A DNA stretch of 64,000 bases from Caldilineaceae bacterium (GCA_026708085.1 JAPOVP010000079.1:45512-109511), one strand, 5' to 3'; shown: positions 42,323 through 51,599, counted from the first letter of the stretch. The notes: generated by a model not told the origin, from the sequence alone. Program-made: numbers and translations.

Positions 42323-43762
42323 CTAGACGGCATCCTCCAAATCCTCTTTGCCAACGATTTCGCCGTGGTCGCGTGCCAGATGCGTCCCCAGTTGTAACCG
42401 CGCAGCGCCCAAATCGGCGCTTTCCAAGTAGCTTTGCACTTCGCTAAGTGTGAAGCTCTGCACCTCTTCGGGAATAGGGAGTGCCGGTTGCAGCGGGTCA
42501 GGAATGACGGGCACCATGCGGGTAACGGGAGGATTCCGGGTATTGCCGCCGGCGTCTTTGCGGGGGGCCAAGTGGGCAAAGAGTACATGGGACAATACGT
42601 CCGGGTGACTTATAAAGACAGGAGAATGAGTATTGCAGATCACCTGGCGCAAGGGTGCGTCTTCACGGTCCGAAGACGAGAAATCGGTAGACAAGCCCAG
42701 AAGAATTCGCGTCAAGTCCTTTAGCCGTGAAGGATGAACGCTGTTTTCCGGGTCCTCAAAACAGAGGAGGCCGCCGTGCTCAGGATCGTTCTTTAGCGTA
42801 ACCAGGGCGAGCGCACGCAGCGCCCCGTCTGAGAGAGCTCGCGGCGAGAATCGTCGTCCGTCCTCGGCCTTCGCCCAGATCACAGTTCGACCGGCCTCGC
42901 GATCTTCATCCACCTCGACCTGCATCGAGCCGGGCAAGTGGCTGGCCAGATCTCGAGAAACGTGGGCCAGCAGCATGGGATTGGCGGCTTTCATACGTGC
43001 CAGCACGTTAGGCAGGTTTCTGCCACCGTCAACCAGTTTTGCAGGCGCCGTGGCGGGGCTGGGCTGTCGCAGGATTTCCGGGTCGAGTTGTAAGAACCGC
43101 CAAGCACGCATTTCTTCGGCAGCGGCAAATGCGTGTGGAAACTCTATGTTTCTTGCTCCACACAACAGGGTTCGCTCAGCCTTTGCTGCCTCGATGTCAC
43201 GCCTGGCGCTTTTGCCGTCCTGGTGCAGGACCAGAGTCGTTCCCTTCTTGCTTTTGAGTGTGGAAATGAAAGGAGAAGATCGTCCACCTGTCATTGCCGG
43301 AATCCAATGGCCGCCGGTCCTTAGCTTGTTGGCCTTCGTCCATCTATCACTCTGACGCGGGATTGGCGCCAGAAACTCATGGTCTACGATGAGCCGTTCC
43401 TGATCTTGGGCGTCTCTGAGACGGACGACCTCCAACTCATAGCGCATGCGGGGGAATTTGAGCTTTTGACCGGCGCCCCAGTCGTCGCACACTTTCTGAT
43501 TGACCAGCATCTCGATCGCCAGACGGATTCGATCAGCCGACCCGCCACGCTGAGGAACAAAGAAAAGCTCGCCAACATCGCTCCTCATTTCGTGAAACGA
43601 TGTAGAAACCTTCGAGTCGGCAAGGCGCCCCAGCAATTGAAGGGCATAGAAGAGATTGCTCTTACCCACTCCGTTGGCGCCTACGATGACCTGAAGAGGT
43701 GACAGATCCAGAGAGAAATCCTTGAAAGTTTTGAAGCCATCGAGTTCAATACGGGTAATCAT
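42323..43762 (-). CDS. AAA_21-type ATPase, RecF/SMC-like
   Basis: A 479-aa ABC-like ATPase with 'IELDGFKTFKDFSLDLSPLQVIVGANGVGKSNLFYALQLLG' (Walker A GANGVGKS), a signature-like 'SPRALSDGALRALALV', Walker B 'GLLCFEDPENSVHP' and D-loop/His 'QVICNTHSPVFISHP'. No TOPRIM domain follows, so it is not an OLD nuclease. Relatives are often paired with a small DUF4276-type partner or act in phage defence or DNA repair, but no partner gene is seen. The start is ATG 43762; the track adds 90 spurious residues. An extended -10 promoter lies about 100 bp upstream. Confidence 0.82.
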   Translation of the reverse strand: MITRIELDGFKTFKDFSLDLSPLQVIVGANGVGKSNLFYALQLLGRLADSKVSTSFHEMRSDVGELFFVPQRGGSADRIRLAIEMLVNQKVCDDWGAGQKLKFPRMRYELEVVRLRDAQDQERLIVDHEFLAPIPRQSDRWTKANKLRTGGHWIPAMTGGRSSPFISTLKSKKGTTLVLHQDGKSARRDIEAAKAERTLLCGARNIEFPHAFAAAEEMRAWRFLQLDPEILRQPSPATAPAKLVDGGRNLPNVLARMKAANPMLLAHVSRDLASHLPGSMQVEVDEDREAGRTVIWAKAEDGRRFSPRALSDGALRALALVTLKNDPEHGGLLCFEDPENSVHPSRLKDLTRILLGLSTDFSSSDREDAPLRQVICNTHSPVFISHPDVLSHVLFAHLAPRKDAGGNTRNPPVTRMVPVIPDPLQPALPIPEEVQSFTLSEVQSYLESADLGAARLQLGTHLARDHGEIVGKEDLEDAV

Positions 43763-43862
43763 CGGATTTCCTACACCAGAGGCTGACCTCCAATGCAAGT
43801 CGCTGGCGCTTCCGGCCCGCCCAGTGCCGCCGAGTCTCATTGCCATCCCGTCGAATTCGACA

Positions 43863-43868
43863 ATTATA
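43863..43868 (-). promoter_or_regulatory. Extended -10 promoter of the AAA ATPase gene
   Basis: Minus strand TGG-TATAAT (coordinates give the hexamer) has a perfect -10 with the TGn extension; no good -35 is present. The transcript would begin near 43856 with a leader of about 95 nt. The remaining 300 bp up to the LysM gene end hold nothing recognised. Confidence 0.5.
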
Positions 43869-44164
43869 CCACAGAATTCTCTGCTCGATGCGCGCAAAAT
43901 AAGGCTGCTACTCTGTTGATGGGCAGCCGTTCCTGAGAGGTGCGGCTGCGGGTTGTACTCACGATTGACGTCTGGGATTACATTAGTCTTCGCTTCATAG
44001 TACATGCCAGATCCTCTTAGAAACATGGGCAAAAGAAAGGGGATGACAATCTCTTGTCACCCCCATTTGGCCGACGATTTACCAAGCCTTCGCCGCTATC
44101 CTCAATCCAGCAAAAGGCCTATGTTCGACCTGTGCCCAGTCGGATCAGCAGGTGCTGACGGACC

Positions 44165-45337
44165 TTAGCCTGCGGAAGGGATGTGTAGCTTTCGCCCAAT
44201 GTATGTAAGGTGTGGATTATGGATGTCGAAATCGATCACCGCATGCTGACAACTGCCCGCTTGATGATCTTTGTCTGTGCGGACATGCGCCATTTCTGAT
44301 ATGCGGTGGCCGTCTTCGTTTTCGATCCAGAACCACCAACTCCCTTCCCTGGGCCCGGACGCCTGAAGAATGTGAGTGTACCGGCCGCCCTCGGAGGAGC
44401 TCTTTCTAGCCACCACCTCTCCGTCCGGCTGCCAACTGAAGGCTACTCGATAGTCATTGACAGGATGGCCGTTAAACCGCACCGTGCCCAGCGCACGTGT
44501 GCTTCCAGCATTGGCGTCGCAACGCACCAAGTTCGCCCGGTTAACGAGGCTGTTCGACGTTTTCAGTTCCTGAAGTGATGCACCATAGGCTTCGGCAATG
44601 CCGACAAGCGTTTCGCCTGACCTCACGACGTGCCCGAAGACAATTTTGGTGCCCGCAGGCTTCGGAGGCAAGGGCTTTGCAGTCACGGGCCGAGTCGTCA
44701 CGGGCAGCGCCACCAGAGGTATCTGCAGTTTGCGCCCGACATAGGTCAGCCCGGGGTCCTGGATGTCGAAATCGATCACAGCCCGTTGGCACTTGCCCTC
44801 ATGGGGTAGTCTGTCCGTGTGAACGTACGCCATTTCGGAAATACGGACGCCGGAACTGTTTTCGATCCAGAACCACCAATTCCCTTCGCGGGCGCCACCT
44901 CCAAGAATGTGGCTATACTGGCCTCCATTCTGGCCTCCTCCTCCTGAAATTGCCATGGCTACGACCGTCTCGTCCGGATGCCAGCTGAAAACGACCCGAA
45001 AACCGCTGGCTGGTTGGCCGTTGACCCGCACTGTGCCCTTCGCTTGCGTGCTGTCGGCATTGGGTGTGCAGCTGACCAGTTGGGCCCGGTTTACGAGGTT
45101 GTTGGAAGCCCTCAAGTCCTCGACCGAAATGCCGTAAAGCGCAGCGATGTTGACAAGGGATTCGCCTGGTCTAATGATGTGGACGTAAGTCTGTCGGGGA
45201 GTTGGGCGTTCTGCGGGGGCTGCGACTACCGGCAGGGGAACCATCAACAGCGACAACAGTAACGTGAACAGAGTGGCCAGAGAAGCTCGTTGCGGCCGCC
45301 AAGTCGATCTGGCAGGCGAAATATCTGCAGGGATCAC
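44165..45337 (-). CDS. Secreted protein with two interrupted LysM modules
   Basis: A 390-aa exported protein. Signal peptide about 1-40 (ends VVAAPAE). Two homologous halves follow (about 50-207 and 235-387). Each starts as a LysM ('HIIRPGESLVNIAALYGISVEDLRASNNLVNRAQL') and ends as one ('DPGLTYVGRKLQIP'). In between, about 105 residues are inserted at the loop before the last LysM segment. The insert begins 'GTVRVNGQPASGFRVVFSWHPD', looks like a beta-sandwich, and has a conserved 'GxWWFWIEN' block and two Cys. LysM binds peptidoglycan or chitin-like glycans. GTG start with AAAGGAGGAATATC upstream. Likely surface-attached; function of the insert unknown. Confidence 0.82.
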   Translation of the reverse strand: MIPADISPARSTWRPQRASLATLFTLLLSLLMVPLPVVAAPAERPTPRQTYVHIIRPGESLVNIAALYGISVEDLRASNNLVNRAQLVSCTPNADSTQAKGTVRVNGQPASGFRVVFSWHPDETVVAMAISGGGGQNGGQYSHILGGGAREGNWWFWIENSSGVRISEMAYVHTDRLPHEGKCQRAVIDFDIQDPGLTYVGRKLQIPLVALPVTTRPVTAKPLPPKPAGTKIVFGHVVRSGETLVGIAEAYGASLQELKTSNSLVNRANLVRCDANAGSTRALGTVRFNGHPVNDYRVAFSWQPDGEVVARKSSSEGGRYTHILQASGPREGSWWFWIENEDGHRISEMAHVRTDKDHQAGSCQHAVIDFDIHNPHLTYIGRKLHIPSAG

Positions 45338-46214
45338 GATATTCCTCCTTTGTGGTTCATTCTGGACTTCTTGGAATCAGCTATAAGTCTTGTCTCGTAC
45401 TAACTTCCCTTTCCGTACGAATTGCCTTATTTGCCAGTTCAAACGGGTGTTTTCTAACCGGGATATAAACCATTTTGCTTCGTTTGTCAAGGACCCGATT
45501 CGCGCACCCTTCTCTAGATATTTTACGCGAGTTTGGAACTGGTGTTTGGATTTAATATTCCGATTTCTGTCGAGCGGTATACCGAATTTGGGAAAGATCA
45601 AGGAAAGGCCTTGGGAATCTCGGTCTCGGGAAGGCGGAGTACCCACGACTATTTCAGTGGATCTTTGGTAAGACAAGGCACCTTAGGTCGGGCGGGCCCA
45701 GGATTTGATTGACTCCGCCAAATCCTTATTGTCTCATCATCCTTCCATCTGGTAGCGAGTTCGGATTTTCCGATTTGACGGAGCCACTCTATACAAGCTG
45801 CGCCATCGTTTCCAGCAGGGAGGACCGATTCTCCTAGGCGCGTAGAGGTAGGAGCAGAGTACACACTTCTCACTGTCAGTTACAGAGTTTCCTGTCGGAG
45901 TTTTGTCAGCTACCCGGTCGGCTAGATGTCATACTGTATAGGCCAAGAAGCTATAGACTGGGACATTCTCCACTCAATCTCTGCCAGCAGTGCCCAGAAG
46001 AGGCACTTGGACAGAAAGGGAGGCTGGGCCCATTCACGGGACACAGCTTCAACTCGCAGTGAAATCTTCTGAATACCAAAGAGGCTGGCCGTCATTGCAA
46101 AGGAAAGCGAGCGCAGCCACGACCCAAGTTTGGAATCCCTCTTGAAAGATGTGGTGTGGATTCGGTTGATGATTTAGCAAGCGGGACTCTTCCTAACAAA
46201 TGGAGCGGGGAAAA
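45338..46214. other. Intergenic region without recognised features
   Basis: About 880 bp between the divergent LysM and HEPN genes. A 93-codon plus-strand ORF and a 99-codon minus-strand ORF overlap at 45.38-45.68 kb, but neither has a ribosome-binding site or recognisable motif. The base composition is more AT-rich than surrounding genes, consistent with a regulatory or acquired region. Confidence 0.45.
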
Positions 46215-47270
46215 ATGCCGATCGTAGACCGACCGAACAAAGAAGCACTCTTGAAGGCCCTGGACATTTTTCTGGATAGAATGCGTCCATTCCTTTGTGA
46301 GTGTCTTCGTCATGCTCCAGGCGCAACTGTGCAAAGTGCTTTGGAGCGATCTTTGAAGGGTAATCAGAGCACAAACTTTGCCAGAAACCTGCATTCTCAC
46401 GCCGACTTGCAATCAGCAATCGAGGTAAGCTACTTCGAGACGATTACAATAACTTACTGGGAAGAAATATTCTCCTCTCGCTTTGGTGGAGATAGAAAAA
46501 TCGTCCAAAAATTTAGGAAAATCACAGAGGCGAGGCATAGGGCGTCGCATCCTCCCCACTTACGCGATTTAGATGACGAGTTCACACATGGAAGTCTCTG
46601 CCACATTGCTTATGTGCTCGGAAGTATCAGGGCCAGTGAAGAGCGGGAAGCGGTCTCCCGCCTCAGGGAAGGTATAGGTGAGGCGGCCAATACTTCCTCA
46701 GAAGCAGATTCTGCCGCAAATATGGTAGTGGAAAGGAGGTTACAGAAAGCCGATGCAGCGGTGCTCGCGGCAGAGGAGAGAGCTCGAGTCGCGGAAGCGA
46801 GAAGACGGGAGGCTCATGAACAGACTAAGGCTGTAGAGATCTCACGAGTTCTCATGAAAGAGCGAGCAGGTGCTGCAGAGGCTGCTAAGCGAAGCGCTGA
46901 GGACTTGGCTCAGAGAAGTGATTTCGCCCGCCAGAAAGCTGAAAGGCGCGCACTTGCTGCTGAAGCTGGTCAGCTTAGGGCAGAGGAACAGATGCTGGCA
47001 TTGACTGAGGAATTCCAAGAATTGGAGAAGAGGCTTAAGGAGAAGGAAGCGACACATCGCCGTGTGCAAAAGCAAGAGACGCCTTTCTTGGCTGACTTTG
47101 AAGCCAAGGGAGATGTCATTCGACCAGACCGGGACCGTCGGCCACCAGTCCGGAATACTCCCCGTTACGTAAACTGGCTCATGAGAATGATACTGAGCGG
47201 CAAAATCAGTCGTTCCCAGCTTTGCCAGATTGCGGGTGATAGCCGCATTGACGGACGCCTGGTGCACTAA
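46215..47270 (+). CDS. Swt1-type HEPN domain coiled-coil protein
   Basis: A protein of about 351 aa. Residues 1-130 resemble the Swt1-family HEPN domain: 'NKEALLKALDIFLDRMRPFLCECL', 'WEEIFSSRFGG', and 'KITEARHRASHPPHLRDLDDEFTHGSL' containing an R-x4-H-like HEPN active-site pattern. A long charged coiled coil (about 165-290, Ala/Glu/Arg-rich heptads) follows, then a conserved-looking C-terminus 'TPRYVNWLMRMILSGKISRSQLCQIAGD'. HEPN proteins are often ribonucleases in toxin-antitoxin or phage-defence systems. No antitoxin gene is adjacent. ATG 46215 follows GGAGCGGGGAAAA and is preferred over 46200. The defence role is only suggested. Confidence 0.7.
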   Translation: MPIVDRPNKEALLKALDIFLDRMRPFLCECLRHAPGATVQSALERSLKGNQSTNFARNLHSHADLQSAIEVSYFETITITYWEEIFSSRFGGDRKIVQKFRKITEARHRASHPPHLRDLDDEFTHGSLCHIAYVLGSIRASEEREAVSRLREGIGEAANTSSEADSAANMVVERRLQKADAAVLAAEERARVAEARRREAHEQTKAVEISRVLMKERAGAAEAAKRSAEDLAQRSDFARQKAERRALAAEAGQLRAEEQMLALTEEFQELEKRLKEKEATHRRVQKQETPFLADFEAKGDVIRPDRDRRPPVRNTPRYVNWLMRMILSGKISRSQLCQIAGDSRIDGRLVH

Positions 47271-48018
47271 CTTCAAGCCGCAACTTCGGGCATGAGGCAG
47301 ATGGCATGGAACAGTTACGTCGCCAAACGGAGTGAAAGGCTAGCTTGAGGCAGAAGTACTGGTGCTTAACAACGAAGTGTGCAGCCCCCGCATAGCCGGC
47401 AAGGGTTGATTTAGAAACGCTACCCCAGACACGAAAGGTCTCATGTAACTAGCAAGCCATGTTCTGTGTACGGTCTGCCTAGGGGGAATGTACGGTCAGC
47501 ATTTCCGTAGCGGGCCCTCGATGGTCATCGCGGTAAACGTTGGGCACATATGGGAGTGGCCTCGCCTGTCTTGCCTGCGCTGGCACATACTCCGAATCCA
47601 GCATTAGGCGAGGGGAAGCGCGGGCCGACGCGGGACGGCAACTTCGCATTGCCCACCCGCTCGCTACGGCGCGAGGTTGTAGGAGAGGGGGCGTTGCGGG
47701 GGCGGAGCCCCCGCACAAGGGAGGGCCGAATAGGCCCGACCGCCCAGAAAATCGAGGGGAGAGAAAACCCTTCTTACACTGAATCATGAGCGCCTTTGGG
47801 TAAGGACTTAGCAGTCAAGGTCTCATCACAATTTACGTCCTCTGTAGCCGACTCTCGTTTGTATCGCGTACGTTAAGGGATTCGGGATGTCAGCGCTTTC
47901 ACTGTGGGCGGAGAAAAAACCTCAGCTCCCACCTTTTGCGATAGTGTTGCCTCCAGCCAGACTGTAGTAGAATCTAACGCTATAGCGAAAGTGTGGATCA
48001 TAGCAGGAATCGTTACCC
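47271..48018. other. Intergenic region containing a MITE-like element
   Basis: This region holds the full repeat element at 47458-47788; small ORFs across it are repeat translations. Upstream of the gene at 48019 a weak TAGAAT -10-like word (near 47970) is present. Nothing else was recognised. Confidence 0.5.
47458..47788 (+). repeat. MITE-like repeat element, copy A (331 bp)
   Basis: This copy starts CATGTTCTGTGTACGG and ends with the imperfect inverted counterpart (reverse complement CATGATTCAGTGTAAG). It has no ORF with protein character. At 47676-47745 lies the 70-bp core with GCGGGGGCGGAGCCCCCGC and GGGCC-GAATA-GGCCC hairpins. Copies B (60477) and C (63741) share both the left end and the core, and the solo core at 3723 is identical. 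No clear target-site duplication was found. Confidence 0.8.
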
Positions 48019-48366
48019 ATGAAATCTCCTAACTTCACCGCCCCTCGGCAAGGTCTGACCGGTGCCGTCTTCATGATCGGGCTGGCTATCCTTTTCGCTA
48101 CGGACTGGATATGGCCGGGGATTCTAGTACTGGTCGGTGTGACCAGCCTGGTCGGAGCATACCTTGGGCATTCTGAGCCGGACGATGATGACATCCCTTT
48201 GCGCGTTGACAAGCCGCTGGAGGACGAGCCGAGTCTCCCGGTAAGGTATGCGGCACAGTGCGCGTCCTGCGGCGCGGCCACACCGCGAGAGCTTCTTGAA
48301 AGCTCACACTCCGAATTGAACGCGGTTTGCGGCTTCTGCGGCTCCCCGCTGGCTCAGGAAGAATGA
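48019..48366 (+). CDS. Small membrane protein with C-terminal zinc ribbon
   Basis: A 115-aa protein with two adjacent hydrophobic segments (about 14-30 and 33-50, 'GAVFMIGLAILFATDWIWPGILVLVGVTSLVGAYLG'), an acidic linker, and a C-terminal C-x2-C...C-x2-C ribbon ('CASCGAATP', 'CGFCGSPL'). The fold suggests a membrane-tethered zinc ribbon on the cytoplasmic side. It is the first gene of a four-gene operon and its stop overlaps the next start as ATGA, so translation is coupled. No family name was recognised; a scaffold or regulatory role is possible. Confidence 0.7.
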   Translation: MKSPNFTAPRQGLTGAVFMIGLAILFATDWIWPGILVLVGVTSLVGAYLGHSEPDDDDIPLRVDKPLEDEPSLPVRYAAQCASCGAATPRELLESSHSELNAVCGFCGSPLAQEE

Positions 48367-49619
48367 ATCGCACCCGTGTATTCCTTGTCACCGTCCTTTC
48401 GGCGGCGGCCCTTTTCGTAGTCGGTACCCTGGCTTGGCGAACCATTAGCGGTGAGGGCGGCGGCTCTGGCTTGGCAGCCACCCGCCCTGAGATCATTCGC
48501 ATTCGGGTCGTGGCCGCCGTACCTGTGGAACAGTGGGTGAGTGCGGCAGCTGAAGAGTTCAAGGCCGATGGCCGCAGCACTGAAGGCACGACCATCGAAG
48601 TCGAAGTTATCCCCATGGATGGCCTTGTTGCGCTGGGCAAGTGGGAGCGTAACAGTTTTGCAGCGCTGGACAGAGAGGTACTCCCCGGAGAGCTGCACCG
48701 TGACGAGCACGAAGCCCTCCAAGACTTTCCAACCGTTTGGATTGCCGATGGCCGCTATCTTGTGGAAATCGCCAACGCGTCATTTCGGGGACAGTTTGGG
48801 CAAGACCGGTTCCTGAGCGACGGCCAGTATCGCGTCAGGCCACTGGCAAAGACGCTTCTCGTCTGGGGTCTTTTTCGAAGCAGGGGGGTACCTCTGCTCG
48901 AAAATCTCGGCCCCATTTCATGGTCCACTGTTCACAAAGCAGCCGGCGCCCCAACGGGTTGGAAGGAGTTGGGCGGCGACCCCGCCTGGGGCAACTTCAA
49001 GTTGGCGGTCTCCGCTTCTGGCGGCAGTGTGAGCGGTTCGGCAGCCATCATAGCGGCGGCTGGAGAGTTCTTCGAGAAGGCGGAAGTTACGGTTGAAGAC
49101 GTCTCGGACCCTAGTTTCGCCATTTGGCTGACGGAGCTATTGGAAGCGGCGACCGACCTCAGCGGAGGAGGCACGAGCACTGCAGAAAGCGCGGCCATAT
49201 TCGGCTACACAGCGGGTGACGGCGGGCAGTTCCTGGAGAGCGAATTGCTCCAGAATATGGAGGGCATCCAAACGCGCTGGCAGGAGCCGATAGTCCTTCA
49301 CTATCCAAGTGTGACGACCTGGTTTGACTTTCCTTTTGCGATCTGGGTAGGCCCTGAGACTTCAGCGTTACAGAAGAATGCAGCGCTGGCGTTCCAAGAG
49401 TTCTTGCTCAGTGAAGCTCAACAGCAAAGGGCGCTCGAGTTCGGATTGCGTCCGGTCGATCCCGGTGTGGCAGTCGACGCCGAGGCGGGCAGTCTCTTTG
49501 AACGCTGGCAACGATTGGGTGTTCAGAAGGAAGTTCTCGCCGTTGAGGAGATGCGTCCAGCGAATCGGGACGTCCTGTCTGCGCTTGCCCGCTGGCGGGA
49601 TCTGAATGAAGGACAATGA
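48363..49619 (+). CDS. Membrane-anchored solute-binding-like protein
   Basis: A 418-aa protein with one N-terminal membrane anchor or signal (about 4-26, 'TRVFLVTVLSAAALFVVGTLAW') and a periplasmic-binding-like domain. It opens 'IIRIRVVAAVPVEQWVSAAAEEFKAD' and later has 'PLAKTLLVWGLFRSRGV' and 'AFQEFLLSEAQQQRALEFGLRPVD', the last being typical of family-1-type solute-binding proteins. The start is the ATG overlapping the previous stop; the track start at 48327 would overlap by 40 bp. It is related in architecture to the first part of the next protein but lacks a VWA domain. No permease or ATPase is nearby, suggesting sensing or assembly rather than transport. Confidence 0.75.
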   Translation: MNRTRVFLVTVLSAAALFVVGTLAWRTISGEGGGSGLAATRPEIIRIRVVAAVPVEQWVSAAAEEFKADGRSTEGTTIEVEVIPMDGLVALGKWERNSFAALDREVLPGELHRDEHEALQDFPTVWIADGRYLVEIANASFRGQFGQDRFLSDGQYRVRPLAKTLLVWGLFRSRGVPLLENLGPISWSTVHKAAGAPTGWKELGGDPAWGNFKLAVSASGGSVSGSAAIIAAAGEFFEKAEVTVEDVSDPSFAIWLTELLEAATDLSGGGTSTAESAAIFGYTAGDGGQFLESELLQNMEGIQTRWQEPIVLHYPSVTTWFDFPFAIWVGPETSALQKNAALAFQEFLLSEAQQQRALEFGLRPVDPGVAVDAEAGSLFERWQRLGVQKEVLAVEEMRPANRDVLSALARWRDLNEGQ

Positions 49620-51508
49620 GCGACGAACAGGGCGGGACGGAACGAGAACTCACAGAGTCGACCATGGAGGCGGGCAAGCAAATTTCGTCCCGCCGGCATC
49701 TCTTCGCATTGGCGGCGGTGGGCAGTTTTCTGTTCTGCGCTTGCGGGTTGACAACGGTGCGAGCTGGGAGCTGGGTAGCCGATGCCCTGACAGGGCGTGG
49801 GACGGCAACATCCGGAAGTGGTAGTACAGTTCCCGCTGACTGGCCTGCTACGAGCGCAGCGTTAACGATAGCGGTGTCCCCATCTATGGCAGGAACGCTG
49901 AGGGAACTTGCCCAGAGCTTTAACAACCTACGATATCGCACACCGGACGGCGAACTGATGGAGGTTGAGCTGGTTACGCGTTCCTCACGCGAGATGGTTG
50001 AGGAATCGGTGCAGCAGCCAGCATTTCAGGCCGTCACGCCGGACAGTTCGCTGTGGCTGGGGCTGATTAATCAGCGATGGGCACAGCTGTTTCCTGAGGA
50101 GAGCGGCATTCTGCCGGCTGGCCGGGTTGGACGGCCCACGCTTTTTGCTGTGAGCCCGGTCGTCATTGCGGTACCTTTGGATATCGCACAGCAGTTGGGC
50201 TGGCCGCAACAGTCGATCGGATGGAAAGAGGTCCACGCCCGGGCGGCCTCTCTCACAGGGGAGTTCAGTTGGGGCCATCCCGGTCCGAGTAATACGGCAG
50301 GCGTTGCCGCGACACTGTCCAAGTTCTATGCTGGAGCCGGTCTAACGCGTGGATTGACAGAGGAGATCGCGACGCAGCCCTACGTCCTTGAGTACGTCCA
50401 GCAGGCTGAGAGCGCAGCGTATGTTCTCGGTGCAGGGGGGTGGGCCGGCGACGGACACTCCCCGGTGGAAGGCAGCGAACGCGCAGACGATGATGTAAAC
50501 GGTGTGCGCCTCGACGCCTACGTAACACAGGAGCAGTCAGTAGTTGCCTGGAACCGGTCCTCCGGTCGCGGCCCTTCGTCGCTTTCAGGCATGGACAGTG
50601 CCGGACATTTCCTTCCGGATGGACTGTTGACGGCCATCTACCCTAAAGAGGGAACGCTCTGGGCTGACCATCCTCTTGCATTGCTGGAATTGGATGGAAG
50701 GGCAGGTCCTGCCGTGACACCGAACCAGCGCAGCACATATCGGGCGTTCACTGAATTTCTTCTCGGTGAAGAGAGCCAGTCTGCCCTGCTGGAAGCCGGG
50801 TTCAGGCCGGTCGACCTCAATATTGACCTGCAGGCGGAGTCCAGCCCATTCGCCGAGACGGGAACTGTGAATCCTCTGCTGCCGCAGACGCTCATGCCCG
50901 TGGCGTCACAAACGGTCCTGGAAGTGGTGTTGGATGCCTGGCGTCTGTCGTTGCCCCCAGTAAGGATATTGCTGGTTGTCGATACTAGCGAGTCGATGGC
51001 AGGGGGCAAGCTTGCCAGAACGAAAGCGGCCTTGCACGGCTTCGTGGACCAGATAAGAGGGGACGGCGATATGGTGGGGCTGGTGGAGTTTGGCTCCGGC
51101 GTACAGCGATTTGGGGATTTGTATCAATTGGACGCGGAAGGACGGCGTCACATTTCCCTTCTGATCGAAGGTATGGAAGCCGGGGGCTCCACTAGACTGA
51201 TCGATGCGGTGTGGTCGGCGTACAGTGAACTCTCAGAGCTGGCCGATGCCGATGCCACTTACGTGATCGTGGTGTTGACCGACGGACGCGATAACGATAG
51301 CGAACACCGATTGCGCAATTTGCAACGGGCAGTTTTGGAGGCGGGCAGTCCTGTGTCCATTCACACAGTAGGCTTTGGACGGAACGCTGATGGAAGACTG
51401 ATGAAGGAGCTGGCACTGATAGGCGGAGGCCAATTCTATCGGGCCGATGAAATGACGGTTGAAGAAGTATATCGCAAGATTGCGGCAAGTATTCAGAGGG
51501 AGGACTGA
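49616..51508 (+). CDS. Solute-binding-like plus VWA domain surface protein
   Basis: This 630-aa protein has an N-terminal export signal containing a twin-arginine-like 'SSRRHLFALAA' and a Cys-rich end 'FLFCACG', a binding-protein-like domain (about 75-420, ending 'ALLEAGFRPVDLNIDL'), and a C-terminal von Willebrand A domain (about 447-630). The VWA domain keeps a MIDAS: Asp456-x-Ser458-x-Ser460 in 'VVDTSESMAGGK', a Thr in 'AGGSTRLIDAV' and Asp in 'VLTDGRDND'. VWA domains bind ligands through Mg2+. Its start overlaps the previous stop (ATGA). The pairing of solute-binding and VWA domains with a VWA-less paralogue directly upstream suggests a two-part surface complex. Confidence 0.8.
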   Translation: MSDEQGGTERELTESTMEAGKQISSRRHLFALAAVGSFLFCACGLTTVRAGSWVADALTGRGTATSGSGSTVPADWPATSAALTIAVSPSMAGTLRELAQSFNNLRYRTPDGELMEVELVTRSSREMVEESVQQPAFQAVTPDSSLWLGLINQRWAQLFPEESGILPAGRVGRPTLFAVSPVVIAVPLDIAQQLGWPQQSIGWKEVHARAASLTGEFSWGHPGPSNTAGVAATLSKFYAGAGLTRGLTEEIATQPYVLEYVQQAESAAYVLGAGGWAGDGHSPVEGSERADDDVNGVRLDAYVTQEQSVVAWNRSSGRGPSSLSGMDSAGHFLPDGLLTAIYPKEGTLWADHPLALLELDGRAGPAVTPNQRSTYRAFTEFLLGEESQSALLEAGFRPVDLNIDLQAESSPFAETGTVNPLLPQTLMPVASQTVLEVVLDAWRLSLPPVRILLVVDTSESMAGGKLARTKAALHGFVDQIRGDGDMVGLVEFGSGVQRFGDLYQLDAEGRRHISLLIEGMEAGGSTRLIDAVWSAYSELSELADADATYVIVVLTDGRDNDSEHRLRNLQRAVLEAGSPVSIHTVGFGRNADGRLMKELALIGGGQFYRADEMTVEEVYRKIAASIQRED

Positions 51509-51599
51509 CCGGGCGCCAAACTCCCCAACTTTCGGCATCCTGTTTGCCTCTTGAATACAGTTGAGGCTTCCCCAGCCGCCTCGCCAGGGGACCAGGACT

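Noticed and set aside
42323-43762. Gabija or OLD-family defence nuclease
   Set aside because: No TOPRIM domain and no UvrD-like helicase gene is adjacent; only the ATPase part is present.
45390-45676. 93-aa and 99-aa overlapping ORFs on opposite strands
   Set aside because: There is no ribosome-binding site, motif or neighbour support; they probably occur by chance in an AT-richer spacer.
47540-47789. ORFs reading 'GAEPPHKGG' or 'LRGRSPRTREGRIGPTA' (also at 3.7, 60.6 and 63.9 kb)
   Set aside because: They are translations of the conserved hairpin core in several frames and do not represent genes.
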